In this document: positions 18,937-21,747 of the stretch, one piece after another | How positions within the stretch are numbered: position 1 is the first letter of the stretch | How the letters are laid out: each line of letters opens with the position of its first letter | Position numbers and translations under genes: made by a program | Notes under the pieces: generated by a model | What the model saw: the letters and a program-made list of their open reading frames with translations, nothing else | The model's database searches: none | Told to the model about the DNA's origin: nothing | DNA from: Balantidium ctenopharyngodoni | Taxonomy: Eukaryota > Ciliophora > Litostomatea > Vestibuliferida > Balantidiidae | DNA: 21,747 nt | NCBI GenBank assembly: GCA_036325645.1 | Contig: JAWNBB010014444.1 | Span: 1-21,747 of the forward strand | Reading direction: 5' to 3'

Positions 18937-21329
18937 ATGTCAAATACAATAAATAACGATTTAAAAACCTTTGATAAAATCAACTATGATGAGTTAATCA
19001 ACGAGTTTAAAATAGAAAATGTGAACTCCTTTTCTAATTACCTTAGCGCAATTTGGAAGGATCTCTCTCGCCGTTCCAACGAGAAAAAGAAGGGAATAAA
19101 TCGTTTAACTTTCTGTAAGTATTATGGATTGCCCGGTATCATAAATGACCGCTTATTTTCTTGATTCGATTCAAATAAAAATAATTACCTTGACTTGAAT
19201 GAGTTTCTTGAGGGAATGATTACACTGTTCACCGACAATTTCGAGGACACCGCGAAATTTATTTTTAACTATTACGATTTCAATGGAGATGGTTTAATCA
19301 CCCGCGAGGATGTTCGCCTAGTTTGAAGCTATGTCCCAATCCAAACAAAAATGCACACAAAAGGGAAAACACTATATAATGAAGATTTTAATGATCGTGT
19401 CGAAGCGCAGGATGAACTATTTATTCTATTAAATAAAGTATTTGATAAGAAGGAACAATTAAATGTGACTGAGTTTTGACACGTGATTTATAATGTTAAC
19501 AGTGATATCTTCTGATATATTCTCATGTTTTTATTCGAGAAACGACCTTTCAATAGCGAGACAATCGCAATATTTGATAGTTTCATTGCGCAGGCGAAAA
19601 TGGCGTGTTGGACACCAACCACGTATCCACAGAATATAATAATGTCTCCCAGTATAGAAAGCAAATTAAAATCCCCAGCATTAAAGCACAGGTTTTTTCA
19701 AATGAATAAGTCTGAATATAAGAACAATAATGATAAATGAAACTATAAACGGATCTACCCGATCCTTGATTGATATAGTGGTAAAGTGATTAAAGAAGAT
19801 ATTAAGGCCAATGAGCATAAAACAAGCGGAGATAGCCCTGACAAAAATCAAACCTGTCAAAAAAAGGATTTAATGCCATTAAATAATTTAATATCCAATA
19901 CTGAAAATAATAGTAATATCCATTTCCCTCATCGTCGCGACAGGAAGATTCTTGATAATTTAAACGATGTCACACCTACACTCGGGCCGAGAAGGGAGAT
20001 AAATGTAACATCACTTAAAGATAATACTGTTTTAAGTGATAGCGATTCCTGTGACGAAAGTACTAATATTAATTGTAATGTCGATCCTGGAAACATTATT
20101 AAGCAGACGAAACATGAGGGATATATGTATAAAATAACCAAAACACATAAATTAAAAAGAATGTGGTTTCGATTAATTTTCAAGGATATCTATTATTACA
20201 AAAACAAAAACGTGAAAATGCACAAAGGAATGTATAATTGAAGCGGTGTCTTCCTCAAGGAAAACGAGCCGTTAACAATAAACGATAAATGATACTACTC
20301 TTTCGCAATAGTATACACAAAGCAATGCCGAAATTATTTCATTGATAATAAAGAAGAATATGACCTTTGGCTAAATAAAATCGCTACCTGATGAGAAGTG
20401 ACAAAGATCACCGATAGTTATGAAGTGCAAACTAATTGAGGCAAAGGAAAATTTGGATTGGTTAAACTTGGTGTTCATAAAAACACAGGCGTGAAAGTCG
20501 CAATTAAAATAATTAATAAAGAGCACACCACGCAACAAGATCTTGAGCTTGTCCGCACGGAAATTGATATTTGAAAAATCGCTCAACACCCTAATATCAT
20601 AAAGCTATTTGACGTTTACGAAAATCAAGATACAATTTACATTAGTAAGACTATAACATAATTAAACTCTTTTATTTTATAGTAATGGAATATTGCTCTG
20701 GTGGCGACTTGTTTTCCTACATTGAGAAACGTGGGTTTAAACTCCAAGAGTCACAAGCTGCCGAAATAATACATAAATTATCAGCGGCTGTGTTTTTTAT
20801 TCATTCGTTTGGTATCGTACATCGCGATTGAAAACCAGAAAATATTCTAATGACTGATCCTTCGGATACTGCGGATATTCGTTGATTAGATTTCGGTTGA
20901 AGTAAAATACTAGGACCAAATGAAACTTGTAGAGAACCTTTCGGGACATTGTCTTATGTCGCGCCTGAGGTTTTATTAGAGCGGCAATATGATAACAGAG
21001 TCGATTTATGGTCCATTGGTATCATCACATATTTATTACTTTCAGGCTGTTTACCTTTTGATGACCAGCATTCAGAAAAAGAAATCGCAAGACAGACAAT
21101 ACATAACTCAGTGCCTTTTCATCCGATTTTATGGAACAATTTATCAAGCGAAGCTAAGAGTTTTGTTAACAGTCTCCTGCAGAAAAACCCTAATAATAGA
21201 CTAAGTATCAAAGAAGTGTTAGAACATGAATGGATAAAAATATATTATAGTAATGTGACTGAAAAAAGGAAGAAGAACTCGAATTCCAATATCAGCAAAT
21301 TTAAACTATACGCAAGTGTTGATGAATAA
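18937..21329 (+). CDS. EF-hand / PH / CDPK-like Ser/Thr protein kinase
   Basis: Two exons (18937-20644 and 20683-21329) encode 784 residues, with TGA as sense and a TAA stop. From the N-terminus: an EF-hand loop at 78-89 (DSNKNNYLDLNE, with E12), a second at 114-125 (DFNGDGLITRED, ending in D), a polar linker, a PH domain at about 395-485 (GYMYKI, MWFRL), then a CaMK/CDPK-type catalytic domain. Kinase residues seen: GKGKFG 502-507, VAIK with K524, alphaC E542, HRD with D618, N623, DFG with D639, GTLSYVAPEVL, and the D-LWSIGIITYLL helix. All catalytic residues are present, so it should be active. Ca2+ binding by the EF-hands and lipid or protein binding by PH probably control it (inference). 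Classical CDPKs have EF-hands after the kinase; here they come before it. It carries 15 in-frame TGA codons, five in kinase motifs where the family has Leu. Confidence 0.93.
20645..20682 (+). other. 38-nt spliceosomal intron in the kinase gene
   Basis: Starts GTAAGA, ends TTTTATAG, and contains ATAAC and a T-rich tract before the acceptor. It carries in-frame stops if unspliced. Removing it joins the sequence in phase 1 to read TIYIIMEYCSGGDLF, the expected kinase hinge, and moves the frame onto the HRD/DFG half. It is the only clearly required intron in the window. Confidence 0.93.
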
Positions 21330-21712
21330 ATAAAATAAAACGATAATCTTAATTTTTTTAAGTATTTATTAGAGTAATTGTTTCTATTTTTATTTGCTTG
21401 AATACAGTAGCGTTAAGGCTACGAAGCCATTTAAGATGAGGTATTATTTTGTTATGATCAAGAGAGTTTAGTTGATTATTTTTATAAAGTTAGTATTATA
21501 AATATAAGTTGATTTGTTAAATAATAAAAACAAGTAATAATTTATTTGAAATCTTAATTTGATTTCATGTTTGTATGTTGTTGTATGTTGTTGTGTATTT
21601 TGCATTTAAACTTCTTATTGTTTTTATTGGATTATTTAATACTTGAATATGTTTACTTTCTTTAAGTAATATTGTAAACTGATTATAAAACATGGATAGG
21701 AGACAAGAGAGT
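21330..21712. other. 3' UTR and right subtelomere
   Basis: About 380 nt of A/T-rich DNA between the kinase stop and the right telomere, with no ORF of note. It contains two tandem TTGTATGTTG decamers (21571-21590) followed by a partial third copy. The kinase 3' UTR and poly(A) signal must lie here; no unambiguous signal can be assigned. Confidence 0.65.
21571..21590 (+). repeat. Tandem decamer TTGTATGTTG x2
   Basis: Two exact tandem copies plus a degenerate third (TTGTGTATTT) lie about 120 nt inside the right telomere. This is a short G/T-rich subtelomeric repeat with no known role. Confidence 0.75.
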
Positions 21713-21747
21713 GGGGATTGGGGATTGGGGATTGGGGATTGGGGATT
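21713..21747 (+). repeat. Right telomere, (GGGGATT)5
   Basis: Five perfect GGGGATT units run to the end of the window in the orientation expected of a 3' chromosome end (G-rich strand 5'-to-3' outward). Together with the left array this shows a full-length linear chromosome of about 21.7 kb. The true repeat tract may be longer than assembled. Confidence 0.95.

Noticed and set aside
1514-21329. UGA = Trp, as in Blepharisma and mitochondrial codes
   Set aside because: It was my first reading, but it gives Trp in HRDxKPEN, after DFG, before the Gly-rich loop and in XRN1 GLDADxIML, all Leu positions, and 14 Trp in a coiled coil. Conserved Trp are encoded by TGG.
1514-21329. UGA as selenocysteine or stop-codon readthrough
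   Set aside because: There are too many UGA codons, including tandem pairs, at non-catalytic hydrophobic positions, and conserved residues there are Leu, not Cys.

Overview
The window looks like one complete small linear nuclear chromosome, most plausibly a ciliate macronuclear chromosome. It ends in five GGGGATT repeats on the right and begins with the complementary CCCCAAT-type array on the left. That array is preceded by a short inverted G-rich copy that looks like a foldback or chimera artefact. As far as I recall, CCCCAAT-type telomeres have been reported for trichostome (rumen) ciliates such as Entodinium, so a litostome-like ciliate is my best guess, but this is memory plus inference. 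Genes are A/T-rich, poor in introns (one clear 38-nt intron) and all five well-supported genes lie on the + strand.

The main result is the genetic code. Every real gene is crossed by in-frame TGA codons, 103 by my hand count in about 5,580 codons, while all five genes end at TAA and none contains in-frame TAG. UGA is therefore sense. Where TGA falls in motifs I know well, the family residue is leucine and not tryptophan: HRD-L-KPEN, DFG-L-SK, the L before the Gly-rich loop, and EIDI-L-K in the kinase; YGLDAD-L-IML, L-PxLxxYI and L-GDRVV in XRN1. Trp in conserved motifs is written TGG. I know of no established nuclear code in which UGA means Leu, so this is the candidate undescribed system.

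Layout: left telomere and about 1.46 kb of noncoding subtelomere with two hairpins; an XRN1-type 5'-3' exoribonuclease (1514-6250); a coiled-coil protein of unknown function (6411-7988); about 1 kb with only a doubtful minus-strand ORF; a small AN1 zinc-finger protein (9002-9382); a very long PIEZO mechanosensitive channel (about 9.7-17.43 kb); about 1.5 kb mostly noncoding; a protein kinase with N-terminal EF-hands, a PH domain and a C-terminal CDPK-like kinase domain (18937-21329, one intron); a short 3' subtelomere and the right telomere.

The genes do not form a pathway. They cover cytoplasmic mRNA decay, mechanosensation (PIEZO), calcium/lipid-linked kinase signalling, an AN1 protein and a structural coiled coil. 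PIEZO and the Ca2+-binding kinase could act in one Ca2+ signalling route, but nothing here beyond co-residence shows that.
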